The notes below the pieces were generated by a model. The model saw only the letters and a program-made list of their open reading frames with translations, had not been told where the DNA came from and did no database searches. A program made the position numbers and the translations under genes. From Halosimplex litoreum (GTDB lineage Archaea; Halobacteriota; Halobacteria; Halobacteriales; Haloarculaceae), in assembly GCF_016065055.1 (NCBI RefSeq), contig NZ_CP065856.1:2541836-2605835 (forward strand): DNA of 64,000 nucleotides, given 5' to 3'. Positions 45,688 through 54,978 of the stretch are shown in pieces. How positions within the stretch are numbered: position 1 is the stretch's first letter; every line of letters starts with the position of its first letter.

Positions 45688-48660
45688 CTACTCGGCGGCG
45701 AAAACGACGCCCCTGATCGCGAAGCGCACGCCACCGTCTGCCCCCTCGGTAACGGAGATGTCCCACCCGTGGGCCTCGGCGATCTGTTCGACGATGTTCA
45801 GTCCGAAGCCGGTGCCCGTTTCCCTCGTCGAGTATCCCGCGTCGAAGATATCGTCGCGTTCGCCTTCGGGGATGCCCGGGCCGTCGTCCTCGACGTAGAA
45901 GCCGTCTTCGAGTGCGCCGACGGTGACGACCACGTCCTGGCCGCCGTGTTCCACGGCGTTCCCGAACAGGTTTTCCAGCAGTTGATAGAGCCGGTCGTCG
46001 TCGGCTTCGATCGGCGGCAGCGGGTCGCCGTCGGTCGCACGTCGGAGCTCGGCGTGGGCCACGTCGTCGGTCACGAGCGTCCACGCATCGTCGATAGCGG
46101 CGTCGAGGGCGACGGGAGTCAGTGCCCCGATATCTCGTCCCTCGCGGGCCAGCCAGAGCACGTCCTCGGTGATCCGCTCGATCCGGTGTAGTGCAGTGGC
46201 GATCGCCTCGAGGTGCTCGGTGTCACACTCTCGTTGGACGAACTTCAACCGCCCCTGGGCGACGTTCAGCGGGTTGCGAAGGTCGTGACTGACGACGCTC
46301 GCGAACTCGTCGAGTCGATCCCGCTCCTCTGTGAGGGCCTGCTCGCGGTCCTTCCGGTCGGTAATATCACGATAGACCCACAGATGGCCGAAGCCGTCCG
46401 GGAGTTCGATCGGCTCGTAACTGCGAGCGAACGTGCGGCCGTCCCGCAGCGACACCTCCTCGTCGCGGACGGAGTCGCGTCGGTCCACGAGGTCCGCGAT
46501 CCGGGCCACGAACCGCTCCGGGTCGACGAATCGCTCGCCGAGCTCCGCGGCCAGTCGTTCGCAATCCGTTCCGATCACCTCGTCGGGAGCGCGGGACGTG
46601 TCGAACAGTTCGAGCAGTCGGTCGTTGACCATCAAGACGTTTCGCGACTCGTCTTCGGCGAGAACGCCCACAGGGAATGTCTCGATGAGCGTGGACAGCA
46701 ACGCGTTCGTCTCTTCGAGTTCCTGCTCGCGCTCGATCCGTCCGGTGATGTCCCAGTTGTTCGTCACGATTCCCTCGACCGCGTCGTGGTCGAGTCGATT
46801 CGTCCCTCGGATCTCGAGCCAGCGCCACGCGTCGTCGGCGGTCCTGAACCGGCACTCGACGGTCACCATCTCCTCCGGCCCGGCGACGAGGTCGCTAAAC
46901 GCCTCGCGCACCTCGTCCTCGTCGTCCGGATGGACATAGCCGAACCCGTTCCGGCCGACGAGCGCGTCCGTCTCGTATCCCAAAATCCGCTCGACTGCGG
47001 GACTCTGGTAGGTGATCGTGCCGGCCTCGTCGAGGACGGTAACGATATCGGACGACTCCTCGAGATACGCCTCGTACTGCCGTAGTTCGCGCTCCCGTCG
47101 TTTGCGCTCGGTGATGTCGCGGTCGGAGACGAGTAGCGAGACGACCTCTCCGTCGTCGTTCGTCACCGGTCTGAAGACACCCTCGACCGTGTACGGCTCA
47201 CCGGTTGGGCCCACGAGATCGGCCTCGAACTCGACGTACTCCCCGTCGGCGGCACGGTCGATCCACCCTTCGACCGCCCGTTGGACGGCCTCGGAATGGT
47301 CGAACCACGGCGTCGCCCAGAAGGGCTGCCCGATGAGTTCCTCGCGCGTGGCAGCGACGTACTCCATCGCCGTCCGGTTGATATCGAGGACCGTCCCGTC
47401 CGTGTCGATCAGCCCGACGAGGATGTTCGGATCGTCGAATATCGCCTGAAAGCGCCGTTCTTTCCGCTCGAGTTGGAGTTCCCGTTCCTTCTCGCCGGTC
47501 ACGTCCCGCTGAAAGCCGACGTAGTTCGTGATCTCGCCGTCGGACGTTCGAACCGGGGCGATCGAGACGCGGTTCCAGAACTCGGTGCCGTCCTCGCGGT
47601 AGTTCCGCAGTTCGACGGTGACCGGGTCGCCGGCGTCGATCGCCGTCCGCATCGCTGCCACCGGTTCCCCAGCGGTCCGCTCCCCCTGGAGGAACCGACA
47701 GTTCCGGCCGAGAACCTCGGACTCGGTGTAACCGGTGAGCTGCTCGAACCGATCGTTCGCGTACACGAGTGGGTTGTCGTCGCGGGATGGGTCCGAGAGC
47801 GTGATGCCGACCGGCGCTTCGTCCATCACCCGAGTTTCGAGTTCACCGGCCGGTTCGCGCGCTTTCCGGTCCGTGATATCCTGAAACTGCGAAAACACCG
47901 CGACGGTCTCTCCGTCGTCGTCGGTGACGACTCGGTTGTGCCACTCACAGACGATCCGCTCCCCGTCCCGACGGACGTTCGTGTTGATGCTGTGATAGCC
48001 GTCCTCGTCACGAAGCAGGTTCGAAACGACGTTACCGACCGGCTCGCGGTCGGAGTCGGGAACGATCCGCTCCCACGAGTCGCCGACCAGGTCGTCCGCG
48101 CCGTATCCGAGGATCGCTTCGGCCCGCTCGTTGATGCGGGCGACCTCGAAGTCGTCGTTCCACTCGATGACACCGAGCGGAGACTGGTCGAAAAACAGGG
48201 ACAACCGCTCGCGACTCGTCTCGAGCTCGCGCTTCGACCGGTACTGCTCGACGGCGTTCGCGATCCGGTTCGCCAGAACGGTGTACTGACTGGTGCCGCT
48301 CCCTTTCTGCAGGTAATCGGTCACACCGGCGGAGATCGCGTCGCTCGCGACCTCTTCGCTTCCTTTGCCGGTATAGAGGATAAACGGCAGCTCCGGGTAC
48401 TCCGAACGGACGGTCTCGAGAAAGGCGATCCCGTTCCGCCCGGGCATCTCGTAATCGGAGACGATACAGTCGAACGCCGCCTCGTCGAGGCGCTCCAACC
48501 CCTCGCTGGCGCTCGCCGCCGTCTCGACCGTGAACCGTTCGTCCTCGCGCTCGACGAACGTCGACGCCAGGTCAGCGAGGTCGGGCTCGTCGTCGACGTG
48601 CAGCACGCGAATCCGGACGTCCTCTCGATCGACGGAACGGGACGCCCCAAAATCGGTCAT
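45688..48660 (-). CDS. REC-PAS(LOV) hybrid histidine kinase
   Basis: ATG 48660 gives 990 residues. Order: a true receiver domain with acidic pair DDE, phospho-Asp D69 (VSDYEMPG) and K119; a PAS domain; a second PAS (about 275-400) with the LOV signature GRNCRFLQ (C321), NYREDGTEFWNRVSIAPV and VGFQRDVT; three further PAS domains; H-box FASVVSHDLRNPLNVAQGR; and HATPase (DDGPGIPEGERDDIF, TGFGLNIV). It precedes the KaiC-like gene on the same strand, 230 bases away. With the downstream LOV kinase it forms a pair of putative blue-light receptors around KaiC. Confidence 0.88.
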   Translation of the reverse strand: MTDFGASRSVDREDVRIRVLHVDDEPDLADLASTFVEREDERFTVETAASASEGLERLDEAAFDCIVSDYEMPGRNGIAFLETVRSEYPELPFILYTGKGSEEVASDAISAGVTDYLQKGSGTSQYTVLANRIANAVEQYRSKRELETSRERLSLFFDQSPLGVIEWNDDFEVARINERAEAILGYGADDLVGDSWERIVPDSDREPVGNVVSNLLRDEDGYHSINTNVRRDGERIVCEWHNRVVTDDDGETVAVFSQFQDITDRKAREPAGELETRVMDEAPVGITLSDPSRDDNPLVYANDRFEQLTGYTESEVLGRNCRFLQGERTAGEPVAAMRTAIDAGDPVTVELRNYREDGTEFWNRVSIAPVRTSDGEITNYVGFQRDVTGEKERELQLERKERRFQAIFDDPNILVGLIDTDGTVLDINRTAMEYVAATREELIGQPFWATPWFDHSEAVQRAVEGWIDRAADGEYVEFEADLVGPTGEPYTVEGVFRPVTNDDGEVVSLLVSDRDITERKRRERELRQYEAYLEESSDIVTVLDEAGTITYQSPAVERILGYETDALVGRNGFGYVHPDDEDEVREAFSDLVAGPEEMVTVECRFRTADDAWRWLEIRGTNRLDHDAVEGIVTNNWDITGRIEREQELEETNALLSTLIETFPVGVLAEDESRNVLMVNDRLLELFDTSRAPDEVIGTDCERLAAELGERFVDPERFVARIADLVDRRDSVRDEEVSLRDGRTFARSYEPIELPDGFGHLWVYRDITDRKDREQALTEERDRLDEFASVVSHDLRNPLNVAQGRLKFVQRECDTEHLEAIATALHRIERITEDVLWLAREGRDIGALTPVALDAAIDDAWTLVTDDVAHAELRRATDGDPLPPIEADDDRLYQLLENLFGNAVEHGGQDVVVTVGALEDGFYVEDDGPGIPEGERDDIFDAGYSTRETGTGFGLNIVEQIAEAHGWDISVTEGADGGVRFAIRGVVFAAE

Positions 48661-48904
48661 GCTAGAGACTCTCTCGAGAAGCGAAAAAGGTGTTTGGGGC
48701 AATTTTCAGAAGAGAGATCCGGGACGCAGTTGTCGGGCTCTCCGCGCATCCCCCACCACCGGATCGAATGCTCCCGATAGCGTGGAGTCCTAGTGTGACA
48801 CGAAGCTCGACCGCGGGGCGTAGGCGAGCCTCTCACGGTACAACCCGACTGGACCCCGTACTGTGATACTTAGAACGCTCTGCTCACTGTCCGGTACCGT
48901 CTAC

Positions 48905-49870
48905 GACACCCCCATCTCGACGAGAGGTCCCCCGAGGATTCCCGAAGCGCCCCCGACGACGTCGGGGAAGACGAACCGATACGACGGTCGGTAGCGGCGA
49001 TCGCGGCCAACGACGGCGTGAGACGGACCGCACTCGCCGAGTGGCACGACGTCGGTCGAAACGCGACCTCCAGGCGTCTCGAACGGCGCCGAACCGACGA
49101 ACCGTTCGAGCGCCTCGTACAAATATACTCGATATGAGAAAAAACGATACCACTCAGAACAAACAGACAACTATCGGAACGAACCGTTCACGAACTACCC
49201 ACGGAAGTCGAGACGGGCCCGGCGGTGCGGTTCCCGCGTTCGGCCGGACAGTCCTCGACGCAACCTGTGGCGTCTAGTCCTCCTGGCAGAACTGCCGGCA
49301 GTTGCGCAAAGGCTGGGCCGAATTGTCGAGGGAACCGTCAAAAAGCCGCTGAGGCCGACGATTCAGCGAGGATTCCCGACGAAATCAGACAGCGCGAGTG
49401 AAGACGGCGACCAATATACTGCGTCCCGACCGAACCGAGACGCTCGTTCGGGTCGACTCGGGCGCCGCGCGGGTCCCGTGCGGCACCCGGCCAGGCGCCG
49501 ACCGCTCCGGCCAACACGACTGGACGTGCTTACCCGGTGTATCCTTCGAAGACAGCAACTGCATCTACAGCAGGCCGTCGAGTACGGCGGCGCCGGCGAC
49601 GCAAAAGTATACTTTTGCTTATATACTACGAGTTCAAACAAGATCTGATATCGCAGTCGGCGATCGGCCGTCTTTTCGGGGGTCGGCCGTCACGGATCGT
49701 GTGGCCCGTGACGGCCTCGCCTCCGTCACGCCGCCTGCGTATTCGCCGGAACTCGATCCCGCCGAAGAGTGCTGGCGGCGACTCCGAGACGGCTTCAGCA
49801 GTGGGTCCTTCGGCTCGCTCGAGCAACTGCCCACCGCGATCGATACCGACCAGCGTCACCTCCGAACGTG
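48905..49870 (+). pseudogene. Third IS630-type transposase relic, heavily diverged
   Basis: Plus-strand frame near 48910-49120 reads HLDERSPEDSRSAPDDVGEDEP ... VAAIAANDGVRRTALAEWHDVGR, paralleling OrfA of the other copies (HLDEISVEDLQDALDTVEKN, LLAAIAYKNGVTQTELAEWHDTGR). From 49398 onward a second frame reads SGQHDWTCLPGVSFEDSNC and then VTPPAYSPELDPAEECWRRLRDGF, paralleling OrfB. About 250 bases between are unlike the copies. Substitutions are mostly toward G or C, as if the element had adapted to host composition long ago. Confidence 0.68.
49601..49618. repeat. Perfect 18-base palindrome inside the IS630 relic
   Basis: GCAAAAGTATACTTTTGC is its own reverse complement. It lies at the point where copies 1 and 2 break between the two OrfB frames; those copies carry only the half-matching ACAAAAGTATAATTTT. 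Confidence 0.6.
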
Positions 49871-50113
49871 GGTGGGGCCGTCTGACGTTCACTATCGGTG
49901 TACCGACTACCGTCCGGTAGGGAGAAACCGTCGATCGCAGCGAACGGGCCCCGTTTCCGACCAGTGTCGATCGGGAGTGCCGTGGCGTGTCCTATCACAC
50001 TACAGGATTCGATCCCGAGCTGAAATTACAATACTACAGGCGTAATTTTGAAGCCAGCTCGACCCGTGTCGGGCGGCGGGCAACCCGTCCACCGATAGTG
50101 AACGAAAACGCTA
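49871..50113 (+). other. Spacer between the IS relic and the IclR gene
   Basis: About 240 bases with no gene. GAAATTACAATACTACAGGCGTAATTTTG (about 50023-50051) holds ATTAC/GTAAT half-sites resembling those of the palindrome at 38025, but imperfect. Confidence 0.3.
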
Positions 50114-50896
50114 TCAATAGTGTTTGGATTTCAACTCGATCACGTTCACTGTCCGCTGCAGGGCGTCGGCTAGTTCGTCGTCCTGGTACTTTTCCTCCAG
50201 ACGGTGTTTCGGCCCGCTGATTCCGATAGCGGTCGGGGCGTCGAGACTCCCGTCGTAGTGGAGCGCCATCGCGATCGTCTTGATCCCCTGGCGGTGTTCG
50301 GCGTCGCCGACCGCGTACCCGGTTTCGTCGATCCGACCGAGTTCCGCGAAGAGTTCTTCGCGCTCGGTAATCGTGTTCTCGGCCGCGTCGGGTAACCCCT
50401 GCCGGGCGAGGATCGTCTCGACTCGTTCCTCGGGGAGTTCTGCCAGGAGTGCTTTGCCGAGTGCGGTCCAGTGCATCCTCGTCCGGTGGCCCAGTGGGGA
50501 GTTGTCGAACACCCCGTCGGACGGCTGAGACGAGTAGACGAGTACGCGCTCGCCGGTCTCCTCGATACCGAGGTGTGTCGTCTCTCCGATCTCTTCGGCG
50601 AGTGCGTCGAGTTCCGGTCTGGCAGCTCGAAAGACGTTCAGACGCTGCTGGATCTCGCCCCCGACCTCGAGGAATTTGAGCCCGAGTCGGTACTCCCCGC
50701 CGTCGTTGACCAGATATCCCTCCTCCTCCAACGTCTTGAGGTGCACGTGGACGGTGCTCTTGGCCATCCCGAGCCGTTCGGCCAGTTCGGAGACGCCTGC
50801 CGACTCGGCTTCGCGGAGCGTATCGACGATAGTGAACAGCTTCTTCGTCGACTGTACCCGTTTGGCCGAGGACTCGGTGTCGTTCGTGTCCATCAT
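50114..50896 (-). CDS. IclR-family transcriptional regulator (second)
   Basis: A 260-residue protein with winged helix VSELAERLGMAKSTVHVHLKTL (about 35-56) and GAF-like effector domain (HWTALGKALLAEL). It starts at a Met-Met pair (50896 or 50893) with a TATA-like TTTAAGTAG about 40 bases upstream and AGGAGAG between, so it is probably translated with a short leader. Neighbouring genes on its promoter side are an MFS exporter and, further on, the second sugar importer; either could be its target. Confidence 0.88.
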   Translation of the reverse strand: MMDTNDTESSAKRVQSTKKLFTIVDTLREAESAGVSELAERLGMAKSTVHVHLKTLEEEGYLVNDGGEYRLGLKFLEVGGEIQQRLNVFRAARPELDALAEEIGETTHLGIEETGERVLVYSSQPSDGVFDNSPLGHRTRMHWTALGKALLAELPEERVETILARQGLPDAAENTITEREELFAELGRIDETGYAVGDAEHRQGIKTIAMALHYDGSLDAPTAIGISGPKHRLEEKYQDDELADALQRTVNVIELKSKHY

Positions 50897-51210
50897 TCGT
50901 GGTCGTTCTCTCCTGGAGTAGTCCAGTTTTCTACTTAAACCCGTCGCGTATCCGGGGCGGAACGTGACCGTGGTGCCGGAACGTTCCGTTCCTCCTCCCT
51001 CGAATCGTTCACTATCGGTGGACGGTCTATTTTTATCGTTCGTGATGGATCGGGGGTGGCGTCGGTGGTCGGTCGAGAGCGCGGTGACGGTCCGAGAGCG
51101 TGCCGGTCGGGCGTCGGAGTGGACCGACAGACCAGTATCGTTATTCGCCAGTACCGAGTCGGACCACTACCGGGGCGCTAGATACGCGAACCGTGTGCCC
51201 CGACAGACCA

Positions 51211-52401
51211 ATGCACTCATCGGAACCCAGGCCGGTTCGACGTAGTCGACTGTTCGGATCCCTGCTGACAGTCGTGTTCTTGCTCGGACTCTCGCGAGTA
51301 GTGTTCGCGCCGCTGGTCCAGTCGTTGATGGACGCGTTCACGGTCTCCGAGGGGACGATAGGGCTGGTACTGACGCTGATGTGGGGTGGGACCGCCGTCA
51401 GCGCCGTTCCGGCCGGATATCTCCTCACGCGGGTCGGTCGCCGACCGATGATCGTCGCCTGTGGGGTCGTCCTCGGCGGCGCGAACGTCCTCGTCTCGGT
51501 GTCGCCGACGGTCGAGGTACTCGCGTTCGGGGCGGCTCTCCTCGGACTCTCTGCCGGTGGGTACTTCGCCGCCGTGAACCCGTTTCTCGCGGACCTCTAC
51601 CCGACGCAGGTCGGTCGGGCAGTCGGGATCCACGGCATGTCTCAGCAGGTCGCCGCGACACTCGCCCCGGTGGCGGTCACGGCCGCGCTCGTGGTCGGGA
51701 CCTGGCGGACGACCTTCGCGGTGGCGGGCGCCACCGTCTTCGTCGCGACGGCGCTGTTCTGGGCGCTGAGTCGCGATGTCGATCCTCCCGGTGGGACCGA
51801 TGCGCCACCGGCGGCGTTCCTGACGAGCGTTCGCAGTCAGTGGCGAGTCGTCGTCGCTGGCGTCGGGATGGCGGGCGCGACCATGTTCGTCTGGATGGGC
51901 GTGTTCAACTTCTACGTCCCGTACCTCTCGGCTACCAAGACCGTCTCGTCGTCGAGCGCGAGCCTCTTGCTATCGCTAAGCTTCGCGGCCGGGATCCCGG
52001 CGTTCTGGGTCAGCGGCCGACTGGCCGACCGGATCCGTCGCGTCCCGCTGGTGCTGGGTATCGTTGCGGCGTTCGCCGGACTGGTCGGTCTGCTCCCGGT
52101 CGTCGACGGATTCTGGCCCCTGGCCGCGACGTCGATCGCCCTCGGATTCGTGATACACGCGCTCTTCCCGGCGCTCGACTCGTATCTCCTGACTTCCGTC
52201 CCCGACGAGAACCGGGGCAGTGCGTACGCGCTGTTGCTCGCTGCGACGATCACCATCGAGGCGCCCGGGAGCGCGGTCCTCGGAGCGCTCGTCGCGGGCG
52301 GTGTGGCCTACGACGTGGTCTTCCGTCTCGCCTCGGTCGGTCTCTGGACCGTCCTCGCCTGTCTGCTCCTGGTCTACCGGCTCCGGTGGATCCCCGAGTG
52401 A
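51211..52401 (+). CDS. MFS transporter
   Basis: A 396-residue, 12-helix protein with the family motif between helices 2 and 3 (GYLLTRVGRRPM) and its echo in the second half (GRLADRIRRVP). ATG 51211 is preferred over upstream GTGs because it precedes the Arg-rich cytoplasmic start of helix 1. Substrate not deducible. The antisense frame over it is a GC-rich artefact. Confidence 0.85.
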   Translation: MHSSEPRPVRRSRLFGSLLTVVFLLGLSRVVFAPLVQSLMDAFTVSEGTIGLVLTLMWGGTAVSAVPAGYLLTRVGRRPMIVACGVVLGGANVLVSVSPTVEVLAFGAALLGLSAGGYFAAVNPFLADLYPTQVGRAVGIHGMSQQVAATLAPVAVTAALVVGTWRTTFAVAGATVFVATALFWALSRDVDPPGGTDAPPAAFLTSVRSQWRVVVAGVGMAGATMFVWMGVFNFYVPYLSATKTVSSSSASLLLSLSFAAGIPAFWVSGRLADRIRRVPLVLGIVAAFAGLVGLLPVVDGFWPLAATSIALGFVIHALFPALDSYLLTSVPDENRGSAYALLLAATITIEAPGSAVLGALVAGGVAYDVVFRLASVGLWTVLACLLLVYRLRWIPE

Positions 52402-52432
52402 GCCGTCGTCAGCCCGGCCCCGTGGTCGTCCG

Positions 52433-53329
52433 TCACTGGAAGAAAGACCGCAACTGGTCGCGCTTGACCAGCGCGAACCCGGCTACGATGACGACGAAGC
52501 CGACGACGCTCACCGGGTCCAGCCCTTCCCTGAGGACGAGCCAGCCGACGACCGCCGCGACGATCGGCTGGAGATAGTTCACCAGGCTCACCTCGAACGC
52601 GCCGACGCGCCGGAGCAGCGTGAAAAATACCATGTACCCGCCCACGTTGACCAGCAGTGCCAGATAGGCGACCGCCAACACCCCTGGGACCGTCACCGAC
52701 AGGTCGCCGTAGGACTCGCGAACGACGAACAGACTCACGAAGTGGAGCGCGATGCCGCCGGGCGGGGTGGCCCACGCGAGCAGCACCGGGGTCGACGCCG
52801 GGGGATCGAAGCGCTGGACGAGGACGCCGCCTAGCGCGTTGCTGGTCGCCGCGACGAGTATCAACAGGCGACTGACGTCGCCCGTCGCGATCGTAGCTGG
52901 CGTCGGCCGCACGATGAGCGCGACGCCCGCGAGCCCCACGAGCAATCCGACGACCTCGACGACCGCGAATCGCCGGTCCGGAATCAACAGCCGTGCGAAC
53001 AGCGCGGTGATGAGCGGGATGAAACTCAGGACGATCGCGCCGACGGCGCTGGGTGCACCACGCTGGCCGACGAAGAAAAACGAGTTGTAGATCGTGACGG
53101 TGAACAGTGCGATCGCGCCGGCGGCGAACCAGCCACGCCGGGTGCGCGGACGCCACTGGTCGTGGACGGTGAGGACATACGCGAACAGCCCGACGGCCGT
53201 CACGTCGAAACACAGCGCCGCGTAGAACACCGACGGGAAGTACGACTGGCCGATCTTGACCACCACGAACCCGGAGCCCCACACGACACTGAGCAGGACG
53301 AACAGCAGGATGTCTCTCCGTGAATCCAT
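52433..53329 (-). CDS. EamA/DMT-family transporter
   Basis: A 298-residue protein with ten predicted helices in two EamA repeats (LSVVWGSGFVVVKIGQSYFP at the start; YLALLVNVGGYMVFF and LQPIVAAVVGWLVLREGL in the second). ATG 53329 is preferred over GTG 53335. The family exports metabolites such as amino acids. It is convergent with the MFS gene. Confidence 0.87.
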   Translation of the reverse strand: MDSRRDILLFVLLSVVWGSGFVVVKIGQSYFPSVFYAALCFDVTAVGLFAYVLTVHDQWRPRTRRGWFAAGAIALFTVTIYNSFFFVGQRGAPSAVGAIVLSFIPLITALFARLLIPDRRFAVVEVVGLLVGLAGVALIVRPTPATIATGDVSRLLILVAATSNALGGVLVQRFDPPASTPVLLAWATPPGGIALHFVSLFVVRESYGDLSVTVPGVLAVAYLALLVNVGGYMVFFTLLRRVGAFEVSLVNYLQPIVAAVVGWLVLREGLDPVSVVGFVVIVAGFALVKRDQLRSFFQ

Positions 53330-53798
53330 CGTCACCCGCTCTCGGCGAGAAGCACAATAATGTACCGATCGTACCGATGGCAGTCCGTCGACGGTACCCG
53401 ATCACTTCGCCCGCGTGCACCGCCCGTCCACGCGGACCGCGATATCGTGGCCCCTGCGACTCGTGGTCTATCGAGCCGGTCACACGCTCGTGCCGGCGAC
53501 CGCGGGGTCCAGTAGCAGGAACCATCCACGACTGTTCCGCCCGCGACTCGGACTGTCCGGTCGCGGGCACCGGGCGCCGAACCCGCCCGAGAATATCGGC
53601 CTGTCACCAGTACGACCGGTACTCCGGGTCGAGCTGGCCTGGCCAGCGGGAGACCGAGCGCGCCGTCTCGACAGCGGTGGACGTCCGGACTCCCGGTCGG
53701 TCGTCTGGGTGTCCGCTCTCGAAGTTGTTCGGTGAGCGGTCGATCGCTCCCACTTGCGAAACCTTTATACAGCAATCCCGGGAATGTGAGAGGTAGTT
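53330..53798 (+). other. Promoter-containing intergenic region of the second importer
   Basis: About 470 bases. No gene seen. CCTTTATAC at 53761-53769 is a good TATA-like element, centred about 34 bases before the ATPase ATG at 53799. Confidence 0.5.
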
Positions 53799-54971
53799 AT
53801 GGGATCGCTTCGCATGGAGCACGTCACGAAGCGCTACGACGACGTAGTCGCTGTCGACGACATGAACCTCGATATCGAGGATAGCGAGTTCATTTGCCTG
53901 GTCGGTCCGTCGGGGTGTGGCAAATCGACGACACTCGAGATGATCGGCGGACTCACGACGCCCTCGGAGGGCGACGTCTACATCGGTGACCGGGACGTCA
54001 CCGACCTGCCGCCCAAAGACCGCGGGCTGGCGATGGTGTTTCAGAACATCGCCCTGTTCCCGCACATGGACGTCTACGACAACATCAGCTATGGGCTCAG
54101 GCTCCGCGACTTCCCGCAAGACGAGATCGACGAGCGGGTGGACGAGGCCGCCGAGATCCTCCAGCTAGAGGGGATGATCGACCGGATGCCGAGCGAGCTC
54201 TCGGGCGGGCAACGCCAGCGTGTCGCTATCGGTCGCGCGATCGTCCGGGACCCCGACGTATTCCTGATGGACGAACCGCTGGCGAACCTCGACGCGAAGC
54301 TGCGGGTGCACATGCGGACCGAACTCCAGCGGCTCCAGCGCCAACTGGACGTGACGACGATCTACGTGACCCACGACCAGGAGGAAGCGATGACGATGTC
54401 CGACCGGATCGCCGTCATCAACCACGGCGTCCTCCAGCAGATCGCCCCGCCACTGACCTGCTACAACGAACCGGCAAACCTCTTCGTGGCCGGGTTCATC
54501 GGCTCGCCGAGCATGAACTTCTTCGAGGGCCGACTCGACGGCGACCGGCTCCGGTTCGACTCGTTCGACATCGACGTCTCGGACGTCGACCTCCCCGGGG
54601 ATCTGACTGACGTCACCCTCGGTATCCGGCAGGAGGACGTCTATCCCGCGGAACAGGCCGATTCGATCGAGGCACCTTCGAGCGCTATCTCGGCGACTGT
54701 CGACGTCCTCGAACCCGTCGGTGAACAGATCTTCGTCTACCTGGACACCGGAACCGAGATGGCAGACGTCGGCGTCGAGACCGAAGAAGACGAGATCGGT
54801 GCCGATATCGGCTCCCTGCTCATGGGTGTCGACCCCGACTACCGACTCGAGGAGGGCGACGAGATCGAGGTCGTCTTCGACCGCTCGAAGTTGCACCTCT
54901 TCGAGACCAGTTCCGGAGACGCGCTCGTCCACGGGATGACGGCGAAACAGCTCGTCGACGAAACGCAGTGA
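53799..54971 (+). CDS. Sugar ABC transporter ATP-binding protein (second system)
   Basis: A 390-residue MalK/UgpC-type ATPase: Walker A GPSGCGKST (36-44), LSGGQRQR, Walker B VFLMDEPLANLDAK, switch region THDQEEAMTMS, and a C-terminal regulatory domain. Unlike the first importer, the ATPase gene comes first, separated from the permeases by an unknown gene and the binding protein. Many residues around the D- and H-loops match the ATPase at 24.9 kb. Confidence 0.92.
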   Translation: MGSLRMEHVTKRYDDVVAVDDMNLDIEDSEFICLVGPSGCGKSTTLEMIGGLTTPSEGDVYIGDRDVTDLPPKDRGLAMVFQNIALFPHMDVYDNISYGLRLRDFPQDEIDERVDEAAEILQLEGMIDRMPSELSGGQRQRVAIGRAIVRDPDVFLMDEPLANLDAKLRVHMRTELQRLQRQLDVTTIYVTHDQEEAMTMSDRIAVINHGVLQQIAPPLTCYNEPANLFVAGFIGSPSMNFFEGRLDGDRLRFDSFDIDVSDVDLPGDLTDVTLGIRQEDVYPAEQADSIEAPSSAISATVDVLEPVGEQIFVYLDTGTEMADVGVETEEDEIGADIGSLLMGVDPDYRLEEGDEIEVVFDRSKLHLFETSSGDALVHGMTAKQLVDETQ

Positions 54972-54978
54972 CCCGCTG

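Noticed and set aside
45458..46084. Long upstream extension of the KaiC-like frame
   Set aside because: Arg-rich translation lying antisense or out of frame to the hybrid kinase; KaiC similarity starts at ATG 45457.
51381..52577. A 398-codon frame overlapping the MFS gene
   Set aside because: Shadow of the membrane-protein gene; Arg/Gly/Pro-rich with no domain.
53320..53796. Plus-strand frame in the intergenic region before the second importer
   Set aside because: No similarity, low-complexity Arg/Pro content; only a promoter is supported there.
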